Source: Pseudomonadaceae bacterium (GTDB lineage: Bacteria > Pseudomonadota > Gammaproteobacteria > Pseudomonadales > Pseudomonadaceae). From it: a DNA stretch of 64,000 bases. Position numbers and translations under genes: made by a program. Of the stretch, positions 51,863 through 59,554 are shown piece after piece (position 1 is the first letter of the stretch; every line of letters begins with the position of its first letter). The notes under the pieces were generated by a model, which was not told the DNA's origin, did no database searches, and saw only the letters and a list, made by a program, of their open reading frames with translations. The DNA is taken from assembly GCA_900766265.1 (NCBI GenBank), contig CAAFUS010000003.1, positions 1-64,000 on the forward strand, read 5' to 3'.

Positions 51863-52172
51863 GGCTTTGTCCGGACAGTCTGGAGATGCCATCCTGGCTC
51901 AAGCAGCCGTCCTGGCCTGGAAGGCGTATCGGCTGTGACGCCGTTCGCTTTAACCGAGTCGAGCGCTCGGTTTTCGCCCATGCCGGCAGCAAGCGCCTAC
52001 GGGGCCGGTCGAATGCCGCTGCGGCTGCGCTGTCGATGGGAAAGGCCCCCGCTCGGGTATCCCGACGGACGGTCTGCCGCATCTGGCTTGGGAGGGGGGT
52101 AAGGCTGGAGCCGGAGTCGGGAGAAAGCGGACGTGCCTGGCGGCGCGCCCCTCTCCCCGACAGGGTGCGGGG

Positions 52173-53633
52173 CTAGCGCCCCGCCAGGGCCGGCATCACG
52201 CGGGGACGCAGGCCCTCCCCGAGAACGGTCAGCAGGCCGATGGCGCCGGCAATCCAGTACCAGCGTTGCAGTGGGTCGAAGCCCAGCCAGCCCAGGGCAT
52301 GGAGGAAGACCATCATGATCAGCACCGGGCAGACGTAGCGCACCATGAACAGCCAGAGCGCGTACCCCAGCGGAGGCAGGTCCAGCTCGTCCCGCATGAT
52401 CTCGCTGCGCAGCGCGTAGCCCGCGAAGACCACAGTGAGGATACCGCCCAGAGGCATCATCCACCGCGAGGTGAGATAGTCGAGCCAGTCGAAGAAGTTC
52501 TTACCCAGTGGTGTCCAGCCCGCCATCAGGTTGAACGACAACATTGCGAGCATGCTGAGCACCAGCAGAACGGCGCCAGAAGCCATGGCGGCCTTGAGGC
52601 GGCTGATGCCATGCTTTTCGTTTAGATACGCCACCGTGGCTTCGATCATGGAAATGGCCGAGGTCATGGCAGCGAGCGAAACCATGGCGAAAAACAGCAC
52701 ACCAAAGGCGGTGCCGAACGGCATCTGCTGGAACGCCAGCGGCAGGCTCATGAAGATCAGCCCCGGCCCGGCTGTCGGGTCCATGCCGTTGGCGAAGATG
52801 ATCGGAAAGATCGCCAATCCCGCCAACAGCGCAACACAGGTGTCGGCGATGGCCACCATGAAGGTCGTGCGGGCAATGGATTGCCCGTCAGGGATATAGG
52901 AGCCGTAGGTCATGATCGCGCCGGCCGCCAGGCTCAGCGTAAAGAACGCATGCCCAAGCGCAGTCAACAGGGCTTCACCCGTGAGTTTTGACGTATCGAA
53001 ACTGAACAGGAAGGCAAAGCCCTGTTCGAACCCACCGCTGGTGAAGGCATAGCCCACCAGGATCAACAGCATCACGGCCAGGCCAGGCATCATCCAGCGC
53101 ACCGCACGCTCGATGCCTGCCTGCACGCCTTTGGCGACGATCCAAAGCGTCAGAAAGGTAACCAGCAGGCTCCAGCCGCCCAGCTGCCATGGATTGGCGT
53201 TATGCGCGCCGAATACCTCTGCGAGACCATCCACAGAACTCGCGGCCAGGGACCCATCCAGCATCTTCAAGGTATACGCGAAGGCCCAGCCGGCCACGAC
53301 GACATAGAAGCAAAGGATCAGGAAGCCAGCGAGCATGGACATAACGCCGATGCCCTTCCACAGCGGACTGCTGCCGTTTTCTTGTGCCGTACGGCCCACT
53401 GCGTCGATGGGGCTGCCGCGACCGCGGCGGCCAATGGCGATCTCGGTCATCATCACCGGAACACCGATGGCGAAGATGCACGCCAGGTACATCAGCACGA
53501 AGGCGCCGCCGCCGTACTCACCGGTGATGTAGGGGAATTTCCAGATATTGCCCAGGCCCACGGCCGAGCCGGTTGCTGCGAGGATGAAACCCCAGCGAGA
53601 GAGCCAGAGGTTCTTGGGTTTTTCACGAGTCAT
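52173..53633 (-). CDS. NSS (SNF)-family Na+-coupled transporter
   Basis: The product is 486 residues with about 12 membrane helices. The NSS signature in helix 1 is WGFILAATGSAVGLGNIWKFPYITGEYGGGAFVLMYLA, seen as SAVGLGNIWKFPY and GGGAFVLMYL. LPLAFQQMPFGTAFGVLFFAMVSLAAMTSA matches helix 8. LeuT-like members carry amino acids with Na+. Being the gene after maiA in the hpd-hmgA-fahA-maiA series on the same strand, it is a good candidate for Tyr or Phe import, but specificity is not shown. A 118-bp gap separates it from maiA. Confidence 0.9.
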   Translation of the reverse strand: MTREKPKNLWLSRWGFILAATGSAVGLGNIWKFPYITGEYGGGAFVLMYLACIFAIGVPVMMTEIAIGRRGRGSPIDAVGRTAQENGSSPLWKGIGVMSMLAGFLILCFYVVVAGWAFAYTLKMLDGSLAASSVDGLAEVFGAHNANPWQLGGWSLLVTFLTLWIVAKGVQAGIERAVRWMMPGLAVMLLILVGYAFTSGGFEQGFAFLFSFDTSKLTGEALLTALGHAFFTLSLAAGAIMTYGSYIPDGQSIARTTFMVAIADTCVALLAGLAIFPIIFANGMDPTAGPGLIFMSLPLAFQQMPFGTAFGVLFFAMVSLAAMTSAISMIEATVAYLNEKHGISRLKAAMASGAVLLVLSMLAMLSFNLMAGWTPLGKNFFDWLDYLTSRWMMPLGGILTVVFAGYALRSEIMRDELDLPPLGYALWLFMVRYVCPVLIMMVFLHALGWLGFDPLQRWYWIAGAIGLLTVLGEGLRPRVMPALAGR

Positions 53634-53751
53634 GCGTCACCTGTTTTTGTTGTTTTGGACGAAACGTCTGGATCCGCCGCGAACGCAGCGCAAGGAACAA
53701 CAAATGGAGGCGCGGCATTCTACCGATCCAGCAGCAGATGCCCAGCCTCAA

Positions 53752-54408
53752 TTATGTTGCGTCGGGTTGCACCTCCGGCGCTGCCTGGGCGAAGGCATCG
53801 AGCGATTCGCAGCGCGCCGCCATCTCCAGCACCCGCGGATAGCCCGACAGGTCGCAGTCGAAACGGCGAGCGTTGTAGACCTGCGGAACGAGGCAAGCTT
53901 CCAGGTAACCGGGGCGATGGCCCAGCGACAGGCGGCCATCGAAATGCGCCAGCCCCTGCTCCACCGCCGCCAGTCCCGTGTTCACCCAATGCCGATACCA
54001 GGCGTTCCTGGCCTGCTCGTCGACGCCGAGTTCGGTGCCCAGGTACTGCAGCACCCTCAGGTTGTTCAGCGGATGGAGGTCACAGGCGATGTGCAGCGCC
54101 AGCGCCCTGACCTGCGCTCGATCGGCCGGCTCCACCGGCAGCAGCGCCGGCACGGGAAAGACCTCGTCGAGGTATTCCAGGATCGCCAGCGACTGGGCGA
54201 TACGCACCTCGCCCGTACCGCTGTCGGGGTCGACCAGCAGGGGGACCAGGCACTGGGGGTTGAGCGCGCGGTACTCGGCGCTGCGCTGCTGGCCGCCGTC
54301 CTTGACCAGATGCACTGGCACCTGCCGGTACGCCAGCCCCTTCAGGTTAAGGGCGATCCGCACGCGGTAGGCCGCGCTGGAGCGCCAGTAGGAATGAAGC
54401 GTCAGCAT
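53752..54408 (-). CDS. maiA: maleylacetoacetate isomerase
   Basis: The product is 218 residues, a zeta-class glutathione S-transferase. The catalytic SSxxxRVR loop is SYWRSSAAYRVRIALNLKGL, followed by PQCLVPLLVD, AQSLAILEYLDE and a helical C-terminal domain (CDLHPLNNLRVLQYL). It isomerises maleylacetoacetate to fumarylacetoacetate with glutathione. The ATG at 54406-54408 starts at the first strand (MLTLHSYWRSS); an in-frame start at 54552 abuts the fahA stop. Part of the tyrosine degradation unit. Confidence 0.95.
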   Translation of the reverse strand: MLTLHSYWRSSAAYRVRIALNLKGLAYRQVPVHLVKDGGQQRSAEYRALNPQCLVPLLVDPDSGTGEVRIAQSLAILEYLDEVFPVPALLPVEPADRAQVRALALHIACDLHPLNNLRVLQYLGTELGVDEQARNAWYRHWVNTGLAAVEQGLAHFDGRLSLGHRPGYLEACLVPQVYNARRFDCDLSGYPRVLEMAARCESLDAFAQAAPEVQPDAT

Positions 54409-54552
54409 CGGGTCGAAACTCCATTGGCAGGTCGCGGACCGTGCATGGCCGACCGTGGCTGGGCACCCGTGACGGTTCCGCGGGGATTGTCTCGAGTGGG
54501 TACGGTGCCAGCCGCTCGGTGGCGGCGCGTGGAGACGAAGTGCGACATCCAC

Positions 54553-55536
54553 CTACGCCTCGTACTTCTCAACCACCTGATCGATCGCGCCGAAGATGCT
54601 CTGGCCTCCGGCCTCGAACATCTCGATGCGCACCCGGTCGCCGAACTTGAGAAAGGGTGTCCTGGCCTCGCCGTGTTCCAGCACCTCGAGCATGCGCCGC
54701 TCGGCGAGGCAGGCGGAGCCCGCGCTGCGGTCATAGTTCGAGACCGTGCCCGAACCGATGATGGTGCCGGCGCCCAGGGCACGCGTCTTGGCAGCGTGGG
54801 CGATCAGCGTCGGGAAATCGAAGGTCATGTCGACACCGGCGTTGGGCTGGCCGAACAGCATGCCGTTGATGTGGGAAACCAGCGGCCGGTGGACCTTGCC
54901 GTCCTTCCAGCTCTCGCCCAGCTCCTCAGGCGTGACCGCGACTGGGGAGAAGCTCGACGACGGCTTGCTCTGGTAAAAGCCGAAGCCCTTGCCCAGCTCG
55001 CCCGGGATAAGGTTGCGCAGCGACACGTCGTTGACCAGCATCAGCAACCGGATGTGCCCGGCGGCCTCGGCCGGCGTCGTGCCCATGGGTACGTCGTCGG
55101 TGATGACCGCGATCTCGCCTTCCAGGTCGATGCCCCAGGCTTCGTCCGCCAGGCGAATCGGCGCTTGGGGCGGCAGGAAGGTATCGGCGCCGCCCTGGTA
55201 CATCAGCGGATCGTGCCAGAAGCTCTCCGGCATTTCGGCACCGCGCGCCTTGCGCACCAGCTCGACGTGGTTGACGTAGGCGCTGCCGTCGGCCCAGTGA
55301 TAGGCGCGCGGCAGGGGGCTGTGGCACGCCGACTGGTCGAACGGGAAGGCGGCGCTTTCCAAACCGTCGTTCAGGTGCTGGTAGACCGCCTCCAGCCGAG
55401 GCCGCGCATGGGCCCAGTCGTCCAGCGCCGCCTGCAGGGTCGCGGCAATCGCCGGGACCTTCACGGCGCAGGTGAGATCCCGCGAAACCACCACCAGCAC
55501 ACCGTCACGGCCTTGATTCAGAGATGCGAGTTTCAT
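54553..55536 (-). CDS. fahA: fumarylacetoacetate hydrolase (short form)
   Basis: The product is 327 residues with the FAH fold. Metal ligands lie in DLEGEIAVITDDVPMG, and SGTVSNYDRSAGSACLAERRM is the conserved C-terminal site. It hydrolyses fumarylacetoacetate to fumarate and acetoacetate. The well-studied eukaryotic-type enzyme is about 420-430 residues; this shorter form lacks the N-terminal domain's full length and is typical of another bacterial branch. It stands 144 bp before maiA and 104 bp after hmgA on the same strand. A ribosome binding site (AAGGATC) precedes the ATG. Confidence 0.92.
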   Translation of the reverse strand: MKLASLNQGRDGVLVVVSRDLTCAVKVPAIAATLQAALDDWAHARPRLEAVYQHLNDGLESAAFPFDQSACHSPLPRAYHWADGSAYVNHVELVRKARGAEMPESFWHDPLMYQGGADTFLPPQAPIRLADEAWGIDLEGEIAVITDDVPMGTTPAEAAGHIRLLMLVNDVSLRNLIPGELGKGFGFYQSKPSSSFSPVAVTPEELGESWKDGKVHRPLVSHINGMLFGQPNAGVDMTFDFPTLIAHAAKTRALGAGTIIGSGTVSNYDRSAGSACLAERRMLEVLEHGEARTPFLKFGDRVRIEMFEAGGQSIFGAIDQVVEKYEA

Positions 55537-55640
55537 CGTAGATCCTTGTCAATTTTTGTATGTGAAGCCTGCGACCCGCAGGGCAGCGCACAGCGCATGT
55601 CCATTCGGACTCACCAACCCCCTGAAAGAGCCGACCACTC

Positions 55641-56777
55641 TCACCCCTTGCCCGGCGACTGCCAGGACTTCACGTAGCCGGGCACGTCCACGGCCGTTGC
55701 GGCCTCGCCGATCTCCAGCGCGCGACGGGAGTCGATCATCACCGCGACCTCGTCGACAAAGGTCGCCGGGTCTTCCTGGCTCTTCTTCAGCGCCTTCGGA
55801 TGCGGGCCGTGGGGGAAGCCGCAGGGGTGGAAGGTGACCATGCCCTTGTCGATGTTGTCCCGGCTGAAGAAGTTGCCCCGGTGGTAGAAGAGCACCTCGT
55901 CGTAATCGTCATTGTTGTGGAAGAACGGCACCTTCAGCGCGCCGGGGTCGGACTCCACCGGGCGCGGCGTAAAGGTGCAGACCACGAACCCATGGGCGAC
56001 GAAGGTGGTATGGGCCGACGGCGGCAGGTGGTAGCGATGGCTCACCAGCGGCCGGATGTCGCGCCAGTTGAGCCGCACCACGGTGTTGTCGCCATGCCAG
56101 CCGACCACATCCAGCGGGTTGTAGGGGTAGGTCACGGTGCTGATCTGATTGCGTCGCTTGATGCGGATCTGCCAGGTGTTCTCGTCCTGCTGGGTCCGGA
56201 ACGCATCATCGATCCTGGGATGGTCCAGTACCGCCGCATCGAAGATCGCATGGGGGCCGACCAGGCCTTTGTCCGGCAGTTGGTAGGCGCCGTCGCTGTT
56301 CTCGATCAGCAGCATGAACACCGGCTCGCTCGGCTCGATGCGCCACGCGGTGCCGCGAGGCACCACCAGGTAATCGCCGTCGCGGAAGCTCAGGTGGCCG
56401 AAATCGCAGTAGAACTCGCCGGCGCCCTCGTGGATGAACAGCAGGTCGTCGCCATCGGAGTTGCGCACCAGGTGGCGCATCGCGCCGTTGGTCTTCCACA
56501 GGCGCAGCTTCAGATCGGCGTTGTGCAATGCCAGCGGCGCCTCGAACGGGCAATCGTGCTCGCTGGGGATCTGGTTGAAATCGAAGGCGTGCGGGCGCAG
56601 CGGCCCGTCCCAGTCGATCCAGCCGGTCGGCGGATGCTTGTGATGCAGGTGGGCGGCAGGCCCGAAGAAACCTTCGCGGCCCATTTCACGCTCGTAGGTA
56701 CCCTGCGGAAAATCGCAGTGCGCCTGGCGCGAGCACTCACCCTCGCGGATGGGAAAACTGATCCATTTGCGGCTCAT
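55641..56777 (-). CDS. hmgA: homogentisate 1,2-dioxygenase (short form)
   Basis: The product is 378 residues, a cupin-type Fe(II) dioxygenase. Candidate iron ligands are in VPFFHNNDDYDEVLFYHRGN (His and Glu) and FHPCGFPHGPHPKAL (His), matching the H-E-H triad of the family. HKHPPTGWIDWDGPLRP is also conserved. It opens the homogentisate ring to maleylacetoacetate. P. putida HmgA is about 430 residues, so this is a shorter, more divergent form. The ATG at 56775-56777 (MSRKWISFPI) has GAGGAGAGG upstream. It is between hpd and fahA on the same strand. Confidence 0.93.
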   Translation of the reverse strand: MSRKWISFPIREGECSRQAHCDFPQGTYEREMGREGFFGPAAHLHHKHPPTGWIDWDGPLRPHAFDFNQIPSEHDCPFEAPLALHNADLKLRLWKTNGAMRHLVRNSDGDDLLFIHEGAGEFYCDFGHLSFRDGDYLVVPRGTAWRIEPSEPVFMLLIENSDGAYQLPDKGLVGPHAIFDAAVLDHPRIDDAFRTQQDENTWQIRIKRRNQISTVTYPYNPLDVVGWHGDNTVVRLNWRDIRPLVSHRYHLPPSAHTTFVAHGFVVCTFTPRPVESDPGALKVPFFHNNDDYDEVLFYHRGNFFSRDNIDKGMVTFHPCGFPHGPHPKALKKSQEDPATFVDEVAVMIDSRRALEIGEAATAVDVPGYVKSWQSPGKG

Positions 56778-56823
56778 GTGCCTCTCCTCGTGATACCGCG
56801 TCGATCTCGGGGCCGGACACGAG

Positions 56824-56983
56824 TGGATGAGCGACATCCATCCTACGTGACCTCCAACCCCGAAACTGCGTAGGGTGGAAGACGGCGAAGCCTCTTCCAC
56901 GCGTCGTGTTGGCCTGACGTACCCACGCGTCGTGTTGGCCGCCGTGCGCGTGGATGTGCTGCGCGACATCCACCCTACGACCC
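56824..56983. repeat. dispersed palindromic repeats (copy D) and an 18-bp direct repeat between hmgA and hpd
   Basis: The gap contains TGGATG...CATCCATCCTACG (56824-56847), GTAGGGTGGAAGACG...TCTTCCAC (56870-56900) and GTGGATGT...ACATCCACCCTACG (56950-56980). CCACGCGTCGTGTTGGCC occurs twice, at 56897-56914 and 56923-56940. It lies inside the tyrosine operon, where it could weaken transcription from hpd into hmgA. Confidence 0.75.
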
Positions 56984-56992
56984 GGTTGCGGG

Positions 56993-58078
56993 TTACTCGT
57001 CCGCCTTGATCACGCCGCGGCGTACCTGGTCTTCTTCGATCGATTCGAACAGCGCCTTGAAGTTGCCCTCGCCGAAGCCCTGGTTGCCCTTGCGCTGGAT
57101 GATCTCGAAGAAGATCGGGCCGATGACCGTGTTGGTGAAGATCTGCAGCAGGATGCCGTCATCGCCCGGCGCGCCATCGATCAGGAGGTTCAGCTCGCGC
57201 AGCACCTCGGTGGGCTCGCCGTGGCCGGGCACGCGGCTGTCGACCTTCTCGTAGTACGTGTCCGGTGTGCTCATGAACTCGACACCGTTGGCGCGCAGCT
57301 GGCGCACGGTGGCGTAGATGTCGTCGGTGGCGAGCGCGATGTGCTGGATGCCCTCGCCGTGGTATTCGCGGATGAATTCCTCGATCTGCGACTTGTCGTC
57401 CGCCGACTCGTTGATCGGGATGCGAATCTTGCCGCAGGGCGCGGTCATGGCGCGGGAGAACAGGCCGGTGAGCTTGCCCTCGATGTCGAAGTAGCGAATC
57501 TCGCGGAAGTTGGCGATGCGCTCGTAGAAGCCGGACCACACGTCCATCTGCCCGCGGCGCACGTTGTGGGTCAGGTGGTCGATGCACAGCAGGCCCACCG
57601 CGTTGTCGTTCGGCGAGCGGCCTTCGATGTATTCGAAGTCGACGTCGTAGATCGACTTGTCGCCGTAGCGGTCGACCAGGTACAGCAGCGAGCCGCCGAT
57701 ACCTTCGACGCAGGGGATGTTCAGCTCGCCGAAGTTGGCGTGGCTGCCCACCAGCTTGGCGCCCTGGGATTCGACATAGGCGGCGGCCTGGGCGGCGTTC
57801 TTCACCCGGAAGGCCATGGCGCAGGCGCTGGGGCCGTGCCTTTCGGCGAACTCATGGACGTGGCCGGTGGGGCTGCCGTTGAGCACGATGTTGATGTCGT
57901 GCTGCTGGAACAGCCAGACCTCCTTGGAACGGTGCTTGGCCGTCTCGGTGAAGCCCATCTGGTTGAACAGTGTACGCAGCTGCTCGATGCCCTCGGCGTT
58001 GGGTGCGGTGAATTCGACGAACTCGAAGCCGTCGGTTCCGATGGGATTGTGCTGCTCGATCTTGTTCACGGCGTTCAT
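56993..58078 (-). CDS. hpd: 4-hydroxyphenylpyruvate dioxygenase
   Basis: The product is 361 residues, two-domain vicinal-oxygen-chelate fold. Iron ligands: His in CIDHLTHNVRRG, His in GEGIQHIALATDDIY, Glu in GPIFFEIIQRKGNQGFGEGNF. It converts 4-hydroxyphenylpyruvate to homogentisate. The N-terminal domain begins DGFEFVEFTAPN. It is the first gene of the tyrosine degradation unit hpd-hmgA-fahA-maiA, reading leftward from a 317-bp promoter region. A GAGGAG ribosome binding site precedes the ATG. Confidence 0.96.
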   Translation of the reverse strand: MNAVNKIEQHNPIGTDGFEFVEFTAPNAEGIEQLRTLFNQMGFTETAKHRSKEVWLFQQHDINIVLNGSPTGHVHEFAERHGPSACAMAFRVKNAAQAAAYVESQGAKLVGSHANFGELNIPCVEGIGGSLLYLVDRYGDKSIYDVDFEYIEGRSPNDNAVGLLCIDHLTHNVRRGQMDVWSGFYERIANFREIRYFDIEGKLTGLFSRAMTAPCGKIRIPINESADDKSQIEEFIREYHGEGIQHIALATDDIYATVRQLRANGVEFMSTPDTYYEKVDSRVPGHGEPTEVLRELNLLIDGAPGDDGILLQIFTNTVIGPIFFEIIQRKGNQGFGEGNFKALFESIEEDQVRRGVIKADE

Positions 58079-58201
58079 CGCGCGCTCCTCTTGTCATTGT
58101 TCTGGGCCGCCGGCGCGGCGGGGATACGCTCATCTGAGCCCAGCGGCACAAGCGCCACAAGCGGGCCGGGCCGTCGTCGGCAGCCCTGGTCCACCGTGGC
58201 C

Positions 58202-58219
58202 TGTACAGTTTTCATGACA
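58202..58219 (-). promoter_or_regulatory. weak TyrR/PhhR-type box upstream of hpd; gap 58079-58395
   Basis: TGTACAGTTTTCATGACA has TyrR geometry, with 5 of 6 matches in the left arm and 4 of 6 in the right arm. It lies 124 bp upstream of the hpd start. A separate hairpin (GCGAGGTG/CACCTCGC) at 58281-58299 and a palindromic repeat at 58328-58351 occupy the rest of the 317-bp gap; no gene is seen there. Confidence 0.3.
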
Positions 58220-58280
58220 CCTTGGCGAAGTACTGATGACGGCACCTTCCTGCACAGCCGCCTGTAACGAATAACTGACA

Positions 58281-58299
58281 GCGAGGTGCGACACCTCGC
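58281..58299 (-). terminator. hairpin between the leucine dehydrogenase-type gene and hpd
   Basis: An 8-bp perfect stem (GCGAGGTG / CACCTCGC) with a 3-nt loop lies about 97 bp past the dehydrogenase stop codon on the minus strand. It could separate that transcript from hpd, though no T run is present. Confidence 0.45.
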
Positions 58300-58327
58300 C
58301 ATCCCCGATACCACGGGCCAACGTAGA

Positions 58328-58351
58328 GTGGATGTCGCGCAGCACATCCAC
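58328..58351. repeat. dispersed palindromic repeat, copy E
   Basis: GTGGATGT (58328-58335) and ACATCCAC (58344-58351) form an 8-bp stem with an 8-nt loop, preceded by CGTAGA. The stem and loop (GTGGATGT CGCGCAGC) are almost the same as in copy D near 56950-56975. Confidence 0.7.
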
Positions 58352-58395
58352 CGATCCCCCAATCCGAATCCACCCGTTACTGCCTCGCCAGCCCT

Positions 58396-59445
58396 CTACC
58401 CAAGTCGCTCACGCGCCAGCCGATCGGCCACCGCCGTGGTGGTGCAGCCCTCGGCGTCGGCCCGCAGGAAGATCTCCTGCAAGGTCGGGCCGATGCGCTC
58501 GACGTGGTTGCGCACCTGCGCCGCGCTGCCGCCGAGGCGCTCGTAGCAGACGTCGATGATGCCGCCGGCGTTGATCGCGTAATCGGGTGCATAGAGGCAG
58601 CCGCGCGCACGCAGGGCCTCGGCGATATCAGGTGTGGCGAGCTGGTTGTTCGCCGCGCCGGCGATGACCGGCGCCCGCAACGCCTCCAGGCTGTCGCGGT
58701 TGAGGATCGCGCCCATGGCGCAGGGCGCGAACACTTCGACGTCCAGTCCGTAGATGTCCTGGGGGCGCACCGCGTGGGCGCCCAACTCCTCCACCGCACG
58801 CTGGACGCTGGCATCGTGCACGTCGCTGACCCACAGCTGCGCACCGGCCTGGCGCAACTGCTGCGCCAGGCTGTAGCCGACATGCCCCACGCCCTGGATC
58901 GCCACCCGCACACCCGTGAGGTCGCCGCGCCCGAGGCGATGGCGGACCGCCTCGCGCAAGCCGATGAACACGCCGTAGGCGGTCGAGGGCGACGGATCAC
59001 CGCTGCGGGTACCGCCGTCAAGCGCTTCGCGGGGCGTCGCACCGGCCACGTGGCGGGTGCGCTGGGCGATGGCCTGCATCTCGGCGACGCCGGTGCCCGA
59101 GTCCGGCGCGGTGATGTAGCGCCCGCCGAGGCTGTCGACGAAGTCGCCCATCGCGTGCATCAGCGCGTCGCTGCGTTCGGCGTGGGGGTCGCCGATGATC
59201 ACCGCCTTGCCGCCGCCCAGCGGCAGTTCGGCCAGCGCCGACTTGTAGGTCATGCCTCGCGACAGCCTGAGCACGTCGCGCAGCGCATCGTCGTCACTGG
59301 CGTAGGGGTACATCCGCAGGCCGCCGAGCGCCGGGCCCAGCCGGCTGTTGTGGATGGCGATGATGGCCTTGAGTCCCGACGCGCGGTCGTGGCAGAAGGC
59401 GACCTGCTCGTGGTCGTCGAATTCCGGATGAGTGAAGACGGACAT
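58396..59445 (-). CDS. Leu/Phe/Val-type amino acid dehydrogenase
   Basis: The product is 349 residues of the Glu/Leu/Phe/Val dehydrogenase family. The N-terminal substrate domain has LGGLRMYPYASDDDALRD, MTYKSALAELPLGGGKAVI (catalytic Lys in GGGK) and YITAPDSGTGVAEM. The NAD domain has VAIQGVGHVGYSLAQQL. It oxidatively deaminates branched-chain or aromatic amino acids to 2-oxo acids. Specificity cannot be fixed by eye; the setting (Phe/Tyr genes, indolepyruvate oxidoreductase upstream, liu genes nearby) allows either. It begins 110 bp after the ferredoxin oxidoreductase gene, possibly in one transcript. Confidence 0.9.
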   Translation of the reverse strand: MSVFTHPEFDDHEQVAFCHDRASGLKAIIAIHNSRLGPALGGLRMYPYASDDDALRDVLRLSRGMTYKSALAELPLGGGKAVIIGDPHAERSDALMHAMGDFVDSLGGRYITAPDSGTGVAEMQAIAQRTRHVAGATPREALDGGTRSGDPSPSTAYGVFIGLREAVRHRLGRGDLTGVRVAIQGVGHVGYSLAQQLRQAGAQLWVSDVHDASVQRAVEELGAHAVRPQDIYGLDVEVFAPCAMGAILNRDSLEALRAPVIAGAANNQLATPDIAEALRARGCLYAPDYAINAGGIIDVCYERLGGSAAQVRNHVERIGPTLQEIFLRADAEGCTTTAVADRLARERLG

Positions 59446-59554
59446 GGGGGTTCCTCTTTTTTATTGTTCGTGTGGAAAGGGCCAGCCAGGGCGCTACGCC
59501 TCGCAGTGACGCAACGACGGCCCACGCAGGGCGGATGCAACCGCCCTGCGGCTC

